Of a stretch of 64,000 nucleotides of DNA, positions 41,980 to 49,573 are shown one piece after another; within the stretch, counting starts at the first letter, position 1; every line of letters begins with the position of its first letter. The position numbers and the translations under genes are program-made. The notes below the pieces were generated by a model. It saw only the letters and a list, made by a program, of their open reading frames with translations, did no database searches and was not told where the DNA came from. This DNA comes from an uncultured Acetatifactor sp. (GTDB lineage: Bacteria > Bacillota > Clostridia > Lachnospirales > Lachnospiraceae): assembly GCA_910585615.1 (NCBI GenBank), contig CAJUFO010000004.1, positions 1-64,000 of the forward strand, read 5' to 3'.

Positions 41980-42723
41980 ATGAAACTCACCTTTTTAGGG
42001 ACGAGCCACGGCGTCCCGGCACCAGACCGCTATTGCCAGAGCATCCTTGCGGAGACGGAAAACCATGGCTACATCATCGACGCAGGGGCCCCGGTGTTCG
42101 ACTGCCTGCTGCGGCAAGGTGTGGACATCAACAAAATCAGGGCCGTGTTCATCACCCACATGCACGACGACCATGTGGATTATCTTTTGGGGCTGATCAG
42201 CATCGCCTGCTGGTACTATACAGATATGCGCTTTGACGTGTTCCTGCCGGAACAGAAAGGCATTGATGCGGTGACCGCCTTTCTGGAGGCCACCCTGGGG
42301 GATTCCTCTTTTTTCCCCAATGATCGTGTACGGCTGCGACTGATGGGGGAGGGGGAGGTGTATCAGGACGGAGAGATGAAAGTGACCCCCTTTCCCACCG
42401 AGCATCTGCGGGCCCAGAACCGCCCCGCCTACGGGTATCTCCTGGAAAGCGGCGGCAAGCGGGTGTACATCTCCGGGGACCTGAACGGAGAGAAGATAGA
42501 TTATCCTGCATTCCTGGAGGAGGAGCCGGTGGACGCTTTCGTGGTGGAGTGCGCCCATTTCCCGGCCGAAAGGCTGGCAGAGCGGCTGAAAGGCTGCAGG
42601 GCCAGACAGGTGCTGCCTGTGCATGTATGGCCCCTCGAAAAATACGATATCCTGAGACAGGCGGAAAGCACGCTGCCTTGCCCCCTGGCGTACCCGGCGG
42701 ACGGCGACAGCTATGTGATATAA
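41980..42723 (+). CDS. MBL-fold metallohydrolase
   Basis: A 247-residue metallo-beta-lactamase-fold protein. The metal motif is H60-M-H62-D-D64-H65 in FITHMHDDHVDYLLGL, further supported by PTEHLRAQNRPAYGY, VYISGDL and VECAHFP. It resembles the tRNase Z/phosphodiesterase-like branch (LGTSHGVPAPDRYCQS at the N-terminus), but the substrate is not clear. AGGAGGAAAT precedes the ATG. It is a single gene, convergent with an XRE regulator. Confidence 0.88.
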   Translation: MKLTFLGTSHGVPAPDRYCQSILAETENHGYIIDAGAPVFDCLLRQGVDINKIRAVFITHMHDDHVDYLLGLISIACWYYTDMRFDVFLPEQKGIDAVTAFLEATLGDSSFFPNDRVRLRLMGEGEVYQDGEMKVTPFPTEHLRAQNRPAYGYLLESGGKRVYISGDLNGEKIDYPAFLEEEPVDAFVVECAHFPAERLAERLKGCRARQVLPVHVWPLEKYDILRQAESTLPCPLAYPADGDSYVI

Positions 42724-42737
42724 ATCTTTATATAAAA

Positions 42738-42784
42738 CAGGCGCGGAAAAAGCTGGCCTTAAGAACCGGCTCTTTCAGCGCCTG
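42738..42784 (-). terminator. long hairpin between MBL and XRE genes
   Basis: CAGGCGC pairs with GCGCCTG, with an inner GAAAAAGCTGG/CCGGCTCTTTC stem (two mismatches). On the minus strand it is followed by TTTTATAT, so it probably terminates the XRE gene. Confidence 0.55.
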
Positions 42785-42807
42785 GCAAGCCATCCTGCCT
42801 GTGCGGC

Positions 42808-43902
42808 TCAGGGTCTTTTAACGGATATCAAAGAAGCCGGCCGTGCTTCCCACGGAATATCCCCGCAGCTTTCCAGCAGCTCCTGCCAGCGGACCTCCCC
42901 TTTCATGTATCCAAAGGTCTCCTCTTCATGGAGCGCCTTCACCAGGGTCTCCCTCATCTTCTGTTTGGACTCCTCCGACAGCTCCTTAAACTCCATATGT
43001 TCATAAAGCGGCGACCGGCTGTAGCTGGTCATGTCTTCTATGCCCGACAGGAGCTTCCTCCCAATCTGCAGGGTGGCCTCCACGTCCTTCTCCGCCATGG
43101 CCAGATCCATCTCCAGGGTGGCCTCCTGGTACCGGCCTATCTCCATCAGCCGGGCCAGGCCTGTCTGCTTCTCCACGATGAACTGGGCCCTCTCCATGTC
43201 CTTCTCCTGCTTCGCCAGCTGACAGATGCTCTGCAGGGCTATCTGCAGCTTATGGTATCCCGAGAACGCAAGCTCCTCATAGAGCCTGTAAGCCTCCCGG
43301 ATGCGCCCCGTCCTGCTGTAGATATCGCCCTGCCGCCTCTGCCGCTCCGGATCCCGGCTGGAATAGTACGCAAGATATTCCTCCGCCCTGTCGTATTCTC
43401 CCTTCCAGAAATGGAATCCGAACAGCCCCTCCGCGGCATGGAGCCGCACGTCCTCGTCCCCGCTCTCCAGCGCCCGGGCATAGCAGGAACTGATATAGGC
43501 ATCATACCGCCCCGCCTCCTCTGGAATCTCCCTCACCCGGCGATGCACGTCCAGCAGAAGCGCCAGCTGCCAGATCAGGCTGTGGCAGTTGGGGTACTGC
43601 TCCAGCAGGGATTTCGCCCAGTTGAAGGCATCTTCGTAGTCATCTTTCTGCAGCCGTCGATCCGCCTCCTGGACGAACCGGCGGATCTCCTCCTCCGTCA
43701 GCGCCTCCCGAAAGCACAGCAATGTGTCCGTGGTAATGCCTAGCATCCTGGCGATGGGGGCCAGCAGGGCGATGTCCGGGGCCGACGCGCCGCTCTCCCA
43801 CTTATTCACCGCAGGAGCTGTCACCCCCAGCCTCCTGGCCATCTCCTCCTGGGTCATGTTCTTCTCTTTCCTGTATTTCCGTATGACCTGCCCTATTTCC
43901 AT
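42808..43902 (-). CDS. XRE regulator with TPR-like C-terminal domain
   Basis: A 364-residue protein. Residues 1-62 form an HTH_3 domain (MTQEEMARRLGVTAPAVNKWE). Residues 100-330 are helical repeats with TPR spacing (IREAYRLYEELAFSGYHKL and similar). This layout resembles regulators of the Rgg/PlcR type and many orphan XRE proteins. The ATG at 43902 follows AAAGGAG. Confidence 0.85.
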   Translation of the reverse strand: MEIGQVIRKYRKEKNMTQEEMARRLGVTAPAVNKWESGASAPDIALLAPIARMLGITTDTLLCFREALTEEEIRRFVQEADRRLQKDDYEDAFNWAKSLLEQYPNCHSLIWQLALLLDVHRRVREIPEEAGRYDAYISSCYARALESGDEDVRLHAAEGLFGFHFWKGEYDRAEEYLAYYSSRDPERQRRQGDIYSRTGRIREAYRLYEELAFSGYHKLQIALQSICQLAKQEKDMERAQFIVEKQTGLARLMEIGRYQEATLEMDLAMAEKDVEATLQIGRKLLSGIEDMTSYSRSPLYEHMEFKELSEESKQKMRETLVKALHEEETFGYMKGEVRWQELLESCGDIPWEARPASLISVKRP

Positions 43903-44285
43903 AAGATAATCTCCTTTGCACGATTCGGATTCGCATCGGCCTCTGCTGTCTTTTATCCTATCAGATGGGGAGCGGATACGCAACTGAACGGATGTTAAAT
44001 ATTGCTCACATAAATTAACTGTGGCTCAACTGGCAAACGGCCTCCTTTGCCTGCCAAAAGATGGAAAAGATAGCTATTGCAATCCAGACCCCCTTATGTT
44101 ATGATGAAATCACTTCAGAAAATCTTTTTTCATGAGGACAGGAGCTCTGAAAGCTTCTGCCGTGAGGCATTAATCTGGGCGTTTTGCCTGAAGTAACCCA
44201 CTCATTAGCGAAGAGAGCAGGCAGACGTAGGAGATGCCGGATAGTCTGTTTCCCGTCTGCCTGCCAGGAAGGACAGGAGGTATGT
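43903..44285. promoter_or_regulatory. divergent promoter region, XRE gene and rpn gene
   Basis: Minus strand: TTGCGT (43983-43978), 17 bases, TAGGAT (43960-43955) for the XRE gene. Plus strand: TTGCAA (44077-44082), 17 bases, TATGAT (44100-44105) for the nuclease gene, giving it a leader of about 175 bases. No gene is supported in between. Confidence 0.55.
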
Positions 44286-45557
44286 ATGAAACAGACAAAA
44301 AGGAGAGGCAAAAAGAAGGCGAAGAAGCGGGCGCGGGTGATCCCGGCCACACAGGGGCTGCGGAAGGTGGCAGAGCCAAAGGACATCGTGCTGAATTCCC
44401 AGGTCAGGGACAGCAGCAGCAAGGTCATTTTCGATGACCATACGCTATGCTCCCAGTTCCTGCGGGACTATGTGAATCTGCCCTATATGAAGGACGTCCG
44501 CCCGGAGGACATCGAGGACGTGTCGGAGCAGTATGTGGCGCTGTTCGCGGAGGAGCGCAATTCCGACAGGGTAAAGCGCGTACACGTGGAGGGCGGGGGC
44601 ACGCCCTTCTTCCTGGTGTCGCTGATAGAGCACAAGACGGCACCGGACTACAATGTATGCATGCAGGTGTTCCGCTATATGGTATACATCTGGGAGGCTT
44701 ATGAGAAGGAAGCGGAGAGTATTCAGAAGGGCATGGCGCGGAGGGAGGACTTCCAGTATCCTCCTATCCTGCCAATCATATATTACGAGGGTGCCAGCCA
44801 ATGGAACGTCCCGCGGGACTTCAGGAGCCGCATCCGTGAGGGGAGCACCTTCGGGAGATATCTTCCGGATTTTGAGTATTACCTGGTGCCGCTGCGCGAC
44901 TACAGTAATGAGATGCTGATGGAGAAAAAGGACGAAATCTCTCTTGTCATGATGATCAACAAGCTGCAGACGGTGGAAGACATCGAGAATTTCCGTCGTC
45001 TTCCCGCCAAAGAGATAGACGCGATTCTGGAGGACTCCCCGGAGCAGCTGGTGGAAGCCGTGGCAAAGGTGCTGAAGGCCTTTCTGCTGAAGATGAACGT
45101 ACCTGTGCCGGAGACGGAGAGGCTGGCTGACAAGGTGAGGGAAAAGAAGATGGGCGAATTATTTGCGGATATGGATAAGATAGACATACAGGCCGAGCGG
45201 AGGAATACAGCCTCCGAGAAGCAAAGGGCAGATGAAGCGGAGAAGCAGGCGGCTGAGGAGAAGAGCCGGGCAGATGAAGCAGAAAAGAGGGCCGACGAGG
45301 AGCAGAGACGGGCTGAGGAGGAACAGCGCCGGGCAGATGAAGCGGAGAGACAGGCGGCTGAGGAGAGGCGCCGGGCAGACATTGCAGAGGAAAATGCCAT
45401 AAAGCTGCTCATCGAACTTAGCCAGGAATTCGGCTCATCAATGGATGCTGCCATGCAGAGCCTGATGGACAAGAAGAACATGACCGAGGAAGAGGCTTTG
45501 GAAAAAGTAAAAATATACTGGAAGGAGCCGGCTGACAGCGATTCAGCACAGATATAG
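44286..45557 (+). CDS. Rpn-family recombination-promoting nuclease
   Basis: A 423-residue protein of the PD-(D/E)XK Rpn (Transposase_31) family. The nuclease part spans about 45-280, with FFLVSLIEHKT giving E115 and K117. A long coiled coil (about 300-375) built of RADEAEKQAAEE-like units follows, then a short C-terminal domain (IELSQEFGSSMDAAMQSLM). Family members are DNases linked to phage defence, with the C-terminus sometimes made separately as an inhibitor. AGGAGG lies five bases before the ATG at 44286. An internal ATG at 45150 is described in the findings. Confidence 0.85.
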   Translation: MKQTKRRGKKKAKKRARVIPATQGLRKVAEPKDIVLNSQVRDSSSKVIFDDHTLCSQFLRDYVNLPYMKDVRPEDIEDVSEQYVALFAEERNSDRVKRVHVEGGGTPFFLVSLIEHKTAPDYNVCMQVFRYMVYIWEAYEKEAESIQKGMARREDFQYPPILPIIYYEGASQWNVPRDFRSRIREGSTFGRYLPDFEYYLVPLRDYSNEMLMEKKDEISLVMMINKLQTVEDIENFRRLPAKEIDAILEDSPEQLVEAVAKVLKAFLLKMNVPVPETERLADKVREKKMGELFADMDKIDIQAERRNTASEKQRADEAEKQAAEEKSRADEAEKRADEEQRRAEEEQRRADEAERQAAEERRRADIAEENAIKLLIELSQEFGSSMDAAMQSLMDKKNMTEEEALEKVKIYWKEPADSDSAQI

Positions 45558-45693
45558 AGGGCACGGCGCGGGGGAAACGGACGCTGCGGTGTGGGTAAAG
45601 TTTGAAGATGTCCGGGGCTGTTGCGGGAGGGCAGCATTGCATGACTGCTGGTAAAAGCAGTAACAGAGACTAGGATGCAACAGAAATCTTGTT

Positions 45694-45722
45694 TTGACAG
45701 TGCTTTTGGGATATGCTATAGT
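45694..45722 (+). promoter_or_regulatory. promoter of the SDR gene
   Basis: TTGACA (45694-45699), a 17-base spacer and TATAGT (45717-45722). The leader is about 68 bases. Confidence 0.75.
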
Positions 45723-45797
45723 AATTGTAGGAATTTTCCAATCATCCGTAGTTTTTGTGCGAATTCAATCGTTTTTTCATCTAAGGAGGTATCAATC

Positions 45798-46598
45798 ATG
45801 GGTTTTCTGACTGGTAAGACGGCAATCATCACCGGCGCGGGCCGGGCGGTATTGAGCGACGGGCGCTGCGGCTCCATCGGCTACGGCATCGCCACGGCCT
45901 ACGCGAAGGAGGGCGCGAACCTGGTCATCACTGGCCGCAACGTGAAGAAGCTGGAGGACGCCAAGGAAGAGCTGGAGCGGCTGTACGGCATCCAGGTACT
46001 CATCGTGCAGGCGGACGTGAACGCGGGCGCGGACAATGAGGCCGTGGTGGGAGAAGTAGTGAAGCAGACCATGGAGAAGTTCGGCAGGATTGACGTACTG
46101 ATTAACAATGCCCAGGCTTCCGCTTCCGGCGTGCCGCTGGCGGAGCACACCACGGACCAGTTCAATCTGGCGCTCTACTCCGGGCTTTACGCGGCGTTCT
46201 ATTACATGAAGGCATGCTATCCCCACCTGGCGGAGACCAAGGGCAGCGTCATCAATTTCGCCTCCGGTGCGGGATTGTTCGGCAATTACGGCCAGTGCGC
46301 CTACGCGGCCGCCAAGGAGGGCATCCGGGGCCTGACCCGTGTGGCGGCCACAGAGTGGGCAAAGGACGGCATCAATGTGAACATCATCTGTCCTCTGGCC
46401 TGGACAGCACAGCTTGAGAACTTCGAGAAGGCTTATCCGGACGCCTTCAAGGCAAATGTGAAGATGCCTCCCGCGGGACATTACGGCGATTCCGAGCTGG
46501 AAATCGGCCGGGTCTGCGTCCAGCTGGCTTCCCCGGACTTCAAGTATCTCACCGGCGAGACCCTTACCCTGGAGGGCGGCATGGGACTTCGGCCATAA
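45798..46598 (+). CDS. short-chain dehydrogenase/reductase
   Basis: A 266-residue NAD(P)-dependent SDR. The cofactor loop is AIITGAGRAV with an unusual insertion (LSDGRCGS) before IGYGIA. The NNAQ motif replaces NNAG. The usual catalytic Ser-Tyr-Lys region reads INFASGAGLFGNYGQCAYAAAKEG; the Tyr position of YxxxK appears to be the Y in AYAAAK. The C-terminus LTLEGGMGLRP is standard. The substrate is unknown. AAGGAGG precedes the ATG at 45798, and a strong promoter and terminator enclose it as a single gene. Confidence 0.88.
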   Translation: MGFLTGKTAIITGAGRAVLSDGRCGSIGYGIATAYAKEGANLVITGRNVKKLEDAKEELERLYGIQVLIVQADVNAGADNEAVVGEVVKQTMEKFGRIDVLINNAQASASGVPLAEHTTDQFNLALYSGLYAAFYYMKACYPHLAETKGSVINFASGAGLFGNYGQCAYAAAKEGIRGLTRVAATEWAKDGINVNIICPLAWTAQLENFEKAYPDAFKANVKMPPAGHYGDSELEIGRVCVQLASPDFKYLTGETLTLEGGMGLRP

Positions 46599-47914
46599 GG
46601 ACTCTCCTCAGGTCTCATGCATCTTCCCCTGCTCCGGCCCTTTGGGCTGCCCCTATCGGGCCGGAGCAAGGGGATTTTTTCTTTGAAGAACTTTTTCATA
46701 TAGGCCAGGAGGAGCACGCCAAAGACAGGGAATACAGCCGCGACCAGCATCCCTGCCTTGAACCCCACCTGTTCCGGCGTCAGGGACAGAGCATTGCCAA
46801 GCAATTCTGCCCACTCCGTCAGGGAGATATTGTCAACCACGATTCCCAGCATCTGGGGGGCCACAGAAGCGCCGAAATCCCCGCCGGCGGCCATGAGCGC
46901 ATAGGCGGCCACCCCGGCCGCGGGTATCTTTTCTTCCATCAGAATCAATGTCCCCGGCCAGAGCATGGCAGTGCAGATGCCGAGCGCCACACATGCAAGC
47001 AGGGACAGCGCCGCATTGGGCGAAAACGCCACCGCTACATAGCATACCGCAGCGCCGCACATGCTGATCGTCAGGACCTTGAAAATGTTTTTCCCAAATT
47101 TCGCATAGGCCAATCTTGTGAGGGCAAGCAGAATCGCAAATAAGGACATCCCCAGGATATCGCCCCAGACCTTCGGAATCTGCAGCGCCCTTTCCGCATA
47201 GACGGATATCCAGTTGGACATGGTGTTATCGGCACAGGCCCCAAAGAAGATGCACAGCATGCATAAAAGGAGCCCCCGGGTCCTTTGCTTAGAAGAATCG
47301 GCTGACCCCTTCCCGCTCTGGCCCATGTCCATATCGGGGAGGGGCGATTTCATCAGCAGGACAGAGGCGACTATCGGCAGCGCCGCCCAAAAGAAGGTCA
47401 GGTACGTCCAATACTCCTTTCCCACAAATCGGAGAAACAAGGTGCTGACCACCACCACGCCCACAAGCCCATACCCGTACAGAGAGTGGAGAAAGCTCAT
47501 GTCCTTGTCAGGGGTGTCTGAGGGCAGCGCCGCGATTGTGGGGCTGATCAGCACTTCCCCCAGTCCCGCTGCCGCCGAAAAGATGAATGTCCCCAAGACA
47601 AGGCCCATATAGGCATGCCGGGGGAACAGCATGGGGAACAGCGCATACACAAATAGGCCGCCTGCCGTGATCAGCGGCATCAAGCGGATGGTCTTATGTA
47701 TGTTGAAATATCTGCTGAAAAAGCTGAAAATCAAATCGACCCCCAATTGCGTACAGAAATTGATGAGAATCAGGCTCCCCAGCAATGTATAGGATATCCC
47801 GTACATTTCCCGGAATGTGGCAAATAGCAGCGGCGGTAAGCTGAACACCGATGACATTACGACATTCGTGAAATAGCAGGTGAGCTTTGTCTGTCTGTAA
47901 TTTTTCTTCTCCAT
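46481..47914 (-). CDS. MFS transporter
   Basis: A 12-helix major-facilitator protein of about 477 residues, similar to sugar or fucose-permease-like MFS (PLLFATFREMYGISYTLLGS at the N-terminus, FFGACADNTMSNWISVYAE in the middle). The normal end is near KKFFKEKIPLL (about residue 415). Past that the frame crosses the SDR terminator and the SDR 3' end antisense before a stop, adding about 60 arginine- and proline-rich residues. It begins three bases after the Fur gene and is likely co-transcribed with it. Confidence 0.8.
   Translation of the reverse strand: MEKKNYRQTKLTCYFTNVVMSSVFSLPPLLFATFREMYGISYTLLGSLILINFCTQLGVDLIFSFFSRYFNIHKTIRLMPLITAGGLFVYALFPMLFPRHAYMGLVLGTFIFSAAAGLGEVLISPTIAALPSDTPDKDMSFLHSLYGYGLVGVVVVSTLFLRFVGKEYWTYLTFFWAALPIVASVLLMKSPLPDMDMGQSGKGSADSSKQRTRGLLLCMLCIFFGACADNTMSNWISVYAERALQIPKVWGDILGMSLFAILLALTRLAYAKFGKNIFKVLTISMCGAAVCYVAVAFSPNAALSLLACVALGICTAMLWPGTLILMEEKIPAAGVAAYALMAAGGDFGASVAPQMLGIVVDNISLTEWAELLGNALSLTPEQVGFKAGMLVAAVFPVFGVLLLAYMKKFFKEKIPLLRPDRGSPKGRSRGRCMRPEESPYGRSPMPPSRVRVSPVRYLKSGEASWTQTRPISSSESP
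46626..46680 (+). terminator. strong terminator of the SDR gene
   Basis: CCCCTGCTCCGGCCC pairs with GGGCCGGAGCAAGGGG (one bulge) around a 17-base loop, then six T residues. It lies inside the extended MFS reading frame on the other strand. Confidence 0.9.
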
Positions 47915-47916
47915 TG

Positions 47917-48399
47917 TCATCCTTCCCTGCAGTTCCTGCAGTATCCGTACAGCTCCAGCTTATGGCCCGTGACCGTGAAGTCCCCCATGCCCTCCTCCAG
48001 GTGGATATGGCTGAAAGGGCAGTCCTGCAGGGGAATCCGGCTATGGCATTTCAGGCACACCGCATAGTGGGTATGACCTCCGCGGTTCAGGCCATAGACC
48101 GCGGTCCCGTCTTCCGTCCATGTGCTCTTCTCCACCAGGCCCTTCTCCTCAAAGGCCGCCAATATACGGTAGACCGTTGATATGGCAGATGCCTCTCCTA
48201 ACCCGCTGTCCTCCGTATCCCCGCGAACCGACAGCCGCTGATAGATCTGCATGGCGCTCAACGGCTCCGCCGTCTCCCAGAGCGCTCTGTATACGCTTTT
48301 CCTCTGCTTCGTCCATTTCAGCCCCTGCGGGTAGGACATCTCCCTCCCGCAGTCCCCGTAGGGCAGACCCTCCGGGGGAATCTTCAGCTTCCTGTTCAT
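47917..48399 (-). CDS. Fur-family metalloregulator
   Basis: A 160-residue Fur/Zur/PerR-like repressor. The winged helix shows SAISTVYRILAAFEEKGLV. Metal-site residues are in HTHYAVCLKCHSRIPLQDCPFSHIH and the final CRNC. The two CxxC pairs form the structural zinc site. Which metal is sensed cannot be read from this; the exporter upstream suggests one that must be pumped out, or zinc. GGAGAAG precedes the ATG at 48399. It lies between the exporter and the MFS gene, all in one direction. Confidence 0.92.
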   Translation of the reverse strand: MNRKLKIPPEGLPYGDCGREMSYPQGLKWTKQRKSVYRALWETAEPLSAMQIYQRLSVRGDTEDSGLGEASAISTVYRILAAFEEKGLVEKSTWTEDGTAVYGLNRGGHTHYAVCLKCHSRIPLQDCPFSHIHLEEGMGDFTVTGHKLELYGYCRNCREG

Positions 48400-48526
48400 G
48401 GCCCTCTTCTCCTGTTTCCTTTCCGCAAGCCTCAGGGACTTCCCGAATATGACGGCTGACCGTGTCCGGCCCAGCCACATCCCTGTCCTGTGCAACCGTC
48501 CCTGTCCGGCCCGCACCCGCTCCTCC

Positions 48527-49423
48527 TCATCCGATTCCAATCAGCTCCATGGCAATCCCCACCGCCACGCCAATCGCGTACAACAGCCCCAGTATCCTCA
48601 GGTTCTCCCACCTGTCCTGGTTCACCCGGAACAGCACCAGCAACCCTACCCCCGAGCCCGCCAGCAGCCCGGCCATGGCGGCCCCCAGCCCCATGGAGCC
48701 CGCCAGGTACAGCTGGGTGATTACCACGGAACCGGCGCAGTTGGGTATCAGACCCACAAGCCCTGCCAGCACAGGCCCCGCAAAAGGCCTGTTCAGAATC
48801 AGCTTCCCCAGCGCGTCCTCGCCCAGAAAATGCAGGATTGCATTCAGCCCCAGGTTCACCGCCAGGATGAAGAACGCGATTTTTACGGTATGGGACAGGG
48901 CAGAGCGCAGGATGCCGTCCTCGCAGTGGCAATGCTGCTGCTCGCAGATGTCATGGATACCGCCGGGATTCCTGCCGCCGTCCCCCTTGCGGCGCAGCAA
49001 ATCAATGCCAAGCCCTGCCGCCATGCCGATGGCAGCCTTGCCCGCCAGAATCCCCAGAATCAAGCCCACCGGGGCCTGCTCGGAAATCAGGATGGGCAGC
49101 ATCTCATCCGAGGTGGAAAGATAGATTGCCATCAACGTGCCCAAAGTAATGACCCGCCCGGCATACAGGTTAGAAGCCACGGCGGAGAAGCCGCATTGGG
49201 GGACAGCGCCCAAAAGCCCGCCGATGACAGGCGCGGCAAGGCTTATGGCGGACTGCCTGTGGGAGAAATCTCCCCCATCCCCCACGGCTCCCGGCCTCCT
49301 GATCAGCCTCCTGGCATGCTCCCCCGTCTTGTGCTCCAGGTACTCCATCACCAGGTAGGTCAGGAACAAAAAGGGAACCAGCTTTATGCTGTCCATGAGC
49401 GCGTCTTCCAATATTTCCAGCAT
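48527..49423 (-). CDS. putative heavy-metal exporter (ArsP_2 type, about ten helices)
   Basis: A 298-residue membrane protein of the ArsP_2 family, often annotated as putative manganese transporter. Two pseudo-symmetric halves carry matching motifs, GGLLGAVPQCGFSAVASNLYAG and VGLIPNCAGSVVITQLYLAG. The loop between halves has a Cys/His cluster, CEQQHCHCEDG, a likely metal contact. The ATG at 49423 has GGTGG five bases upstream; the ATG at 49432 touches it and is less likely. A palindromic operator overlaps its promoter and a Fur gene follows, so metal control is probable. Confidence 0.85.
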   Translation of the reverse strand: MLEILEDALMDSIKLVPFLFLTYLVMEYLEHKTGEHARRLIRRPGAVGDGGDFSHRQSAISLAAPVIGGLLGAVPQCGFSAVASNLYAGRVITLGTLMAIYLSTSDEMLPILISEQAPVGLILGILAGKAAIGMAAGLGIDLLRRKGDGGRNPGGIHDICEQQHCHCEDGILRSALSHTVKIAFFILAVNLGLNAILHFLGEDALGKLILNRPFAGPVLAGLVGLIPNCAGSVVITQLYLAGSMGLGAAMAGLLAGSGVGLLVLFRVNQDRWENLRILGLLYAIGVAVGIAMELIGIG

Positions 49424-49486
49424 GGCATCCATCCACCTTTCCCAACATATCCCTCCGGCCCCTGGCACAGGAGGCCGGTAACAGCA

Positions 49487-49552
49487 AGTTCCAGATGCAA
49501 ATGCGACTCATTTGCATCTGGAACTATACCACATTTCCCTTTTCCTTGTCAA
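49487..49552 (-). promoter_or_regulatory. promoter with perfect 17-bp palindromic operator
   Basis: On the minus strand TTGACA (49552-49547), 18 bases, TATAGT (49528-49523). The operator follows directly over the start site: AGTTCCAGATGCAAATG (49487-49503), a five-base centre CGACT, and CATTTGCATCTGGAACT (49509-49525), without mismatch. The TGCAAATG/CATTTGCA core is like Fur-family boxes. Confidence 0.85.
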
Positions 49553-49573
49553 TGGCTGCCGTATTTTTTTACA

